Shown one piece after another: positions 6,319-6,974 of a DNA stretch of 6,974 nucleotides. The DNA is from Fluviicola sp. Lineage in GTDB: Bacteria; Bacteroidota; Bacteroidia; Flavobacteriales_D; Crocinitomicaceae. Location of the stretch: assembly GCF_030151805.1 (NCBI RefSeq), contig NZ_JASLCN010000410.1, positions 1 through 6,974 of the forward strand. Reading direction: 5' to 3'. The notes under the pieces were generated by a model that made no database searches, had not been told where the DNA came from, and saw only the letters and a program-made list of their open reading frames with translations. The translations under genes were made by a program, and so were the position numbers. Each line of letters opens with the position of its first letter. Positions within the stretch are counted from its first letter, which is position 1.

Positions 6319-6394
6319 CCTCTGCATCCTTTGCATCTTAGCGTTCAGTAAGTCAAGTTCATATTTAAACGCAAAGTAGCGAAGAGCGCAAAGC
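6319..6394. repeat. Inverted pair of CTTTGCGTC-type 9-bp repeat arms
   Basis: The left arm (6319-6348) reads in 9-bp units CTCTGCATC, CTTTGCATC, TTAGCGTTC. The right arm (6365-6394), read on the minus strand, contains CTTTGCGCT, CTTCGCTA, CTTTGCGTT. The arms match as an inverted repeat at 20 of 30 positions, and with wobble pairs about 23 pairs can form around a 16-base centre, with a perfect GCGTT/AACGC core. On the minus strand the foldback is followed by ATTTTTATT, so it could end transcription of the upstream ligase gene. I recall CTTTGCGTC-like intergenic repeats as common in Bacteroidota and other bacterial genomes, but cannot verify that here. The remaining sequence of the 6253-6484 spacer shows no gene. 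Confidence 0.6.
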
Positions 6395-6484
6395 CTTATA
6401 CCCTTTCATTTCAAGCAAAGTATCGGCCTTGTTTTCATAACTTTAAAAGTACTAAAATTGGAAGAGTTGCCTGGTGAAAAATCC

Positions 6485-6974
6485 CTATCTTGCCGGATAC
6501 AAGATTTTCTTCCCGGTAATAAAATAAACAAAAAAGAAGGCAACAAAGGTAACTCCCGTTTGTGTCTGAAGTGTGTCTTCCATCAGGAAAGAAAGCATCG
6601 TAATGACCAGGAATCCCGTCCACTCAAACGCATTTATTCTCAATGCGCGAAGAAGCTGAATCAGCCATAAAAGCACAAAAGCGATGAAGCAAAGAATTCC
6701 TCCGGCTACCCAGCTGGTGATGTATTGATTGTGAGTCAGATGCTGGTTGTCAAGCGTTAGTTTCGAATGATTCAAACGATAGGTTTCTTTAAACGCTTCT
6801 TTCATATCGCCAACACCAACACCAAAAAACGGATGTTTTTTGACAATCGTTAAACCCGCTTTGTTTGATTCGATTTTCTCCAGCAAGGATTTTCCATTCG
6901 GATCTTCCACATTGTACAATTGGTTCCGCATGCGGTATATCTGCGCCTGAAACCCTCCTTTCGACATTTCGATA
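6485..6974 (-). CDS. O-antigen ligase family membrane protein, C-terminal part (5' end outside window)
   Basis: Partial gene: the frame is open from the TAG at 6485 to the window edge, with at least two more codons before the Met at 6967, so this Met is unlikely to be the true start. Family members usually have about 400 or more residues; roughly the last 162 are seen. Numbering from that Met, HPFFGVGVGD (45-54) and the HLTHNQY segment (76-82) match the large periplasmic loop of Wzy/WaaL-type O-antigen ligases and polymerases (P-x-x-GVG-x-G, then H-x-x-HN), where Arg and His residues of the loop act in transfer of lipid-linked glycan. Hydrophobic segments at about 83-107, 116-129 and 137-151 would be membrane helices; the EDTLQTQTG stretch (130-138) between the last two looks typical of Bacteroidota members. 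It may ligate or polymerise surface polysaccharide, or glycosylate proteins; sequence alone does not decide. It ends 281 bases before mgtE, which has its own promoter. Confidence 0.85.
   Translation of the reverse strand, partial: IEMSKGGFQAQIYRMRNQLYNVEDPNGKSLLEKIESNKAGLTIVKKHPFFGVGVGDMKEAFKETYRLNHSKLTLDNQHLTHNQYITSWVAGGILCFIAFVLLWLIQLLRALRINAFEWTGFLVITMLSFLMEDTLQTQTGVTFVAFFFVYFITGKKILYPAR

Noticed and set aside
6319..6394. CRISPR array from short repeated units
   Set aside because: The units are about 9 bp, contiguous and in two inverted arms, without spacers or cas genes.
6253..6484. Possible magnesium (M-box) riboswitch upstream of mgtE
   Set aside because: The best promoter lies downstream of this stretch and I see no M-box-like set of paired helices; the only strong structure is the CTTTGCG-type inverted repeat.

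Overview
The window looks like chromosome of a Bacteroidota bacterium, most likely a Flavobacteriales/Crocinitomicaceae-type organism. The evidence is a secreted protein ending in a type IX secretion system (T9SS) type A sorting domain, near-absence of Shine-Dalgarno sequences in front of the genes, and promoter elements of the Bacteroidota form TTG-N20-TAnnTTTG (best example before mgtE). Base composition is moderate, with AT-rich spacers.

Layout: 1-153 is an edge spacer downstream of the first gene, without a recognisable gene. 154-1485 (-) encodes a DEAD-box RNA helicase whose motif II reads DEVD. 1486-1754 is a divergent spacer with a 16-bp near-palindrome and a small leader hairpin. 1755-3995 (+) encodes a 746-residue secreted multidomain protein with a cysteine-rich central domain that I cannot assign to a family. 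3996-4142 lies between convergent genes and holds a strong terminator oriented for the minus strand plus a second nested hairpin. 4143-4697 (-) encodes a secreted single-FAS1 (fasciclin) protein. 4698-4853 is an AT-rich spacer with inverted and 33-bp-phased TTGAAAA repeats. 4854-6203 (-) encodes an MgtE-type magnesium channel/transporter. 6204-6484 carries the mgtE promoter and an inverted pair of CTTTGCGTC-type repeat arms. 6485-6974 (-) is the C-terminal part of an O-antigen ligase family membrane protein that runs off the window.

The genes do not form an obvious pathway. RNA remodelling, Mg2+ transport, a FAS1 surface protein, a T9SS cargo and a polysaccharide ligase look like independently transcribed housekeeping and envelope genes. 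I found no defence system, CRISPR array, tRNA/rRNA, transposase or integrase. The items most worth a second look are the cysteine-rich T9SS cargo and the palindromic CTTTGCG-type intergenic repeat.
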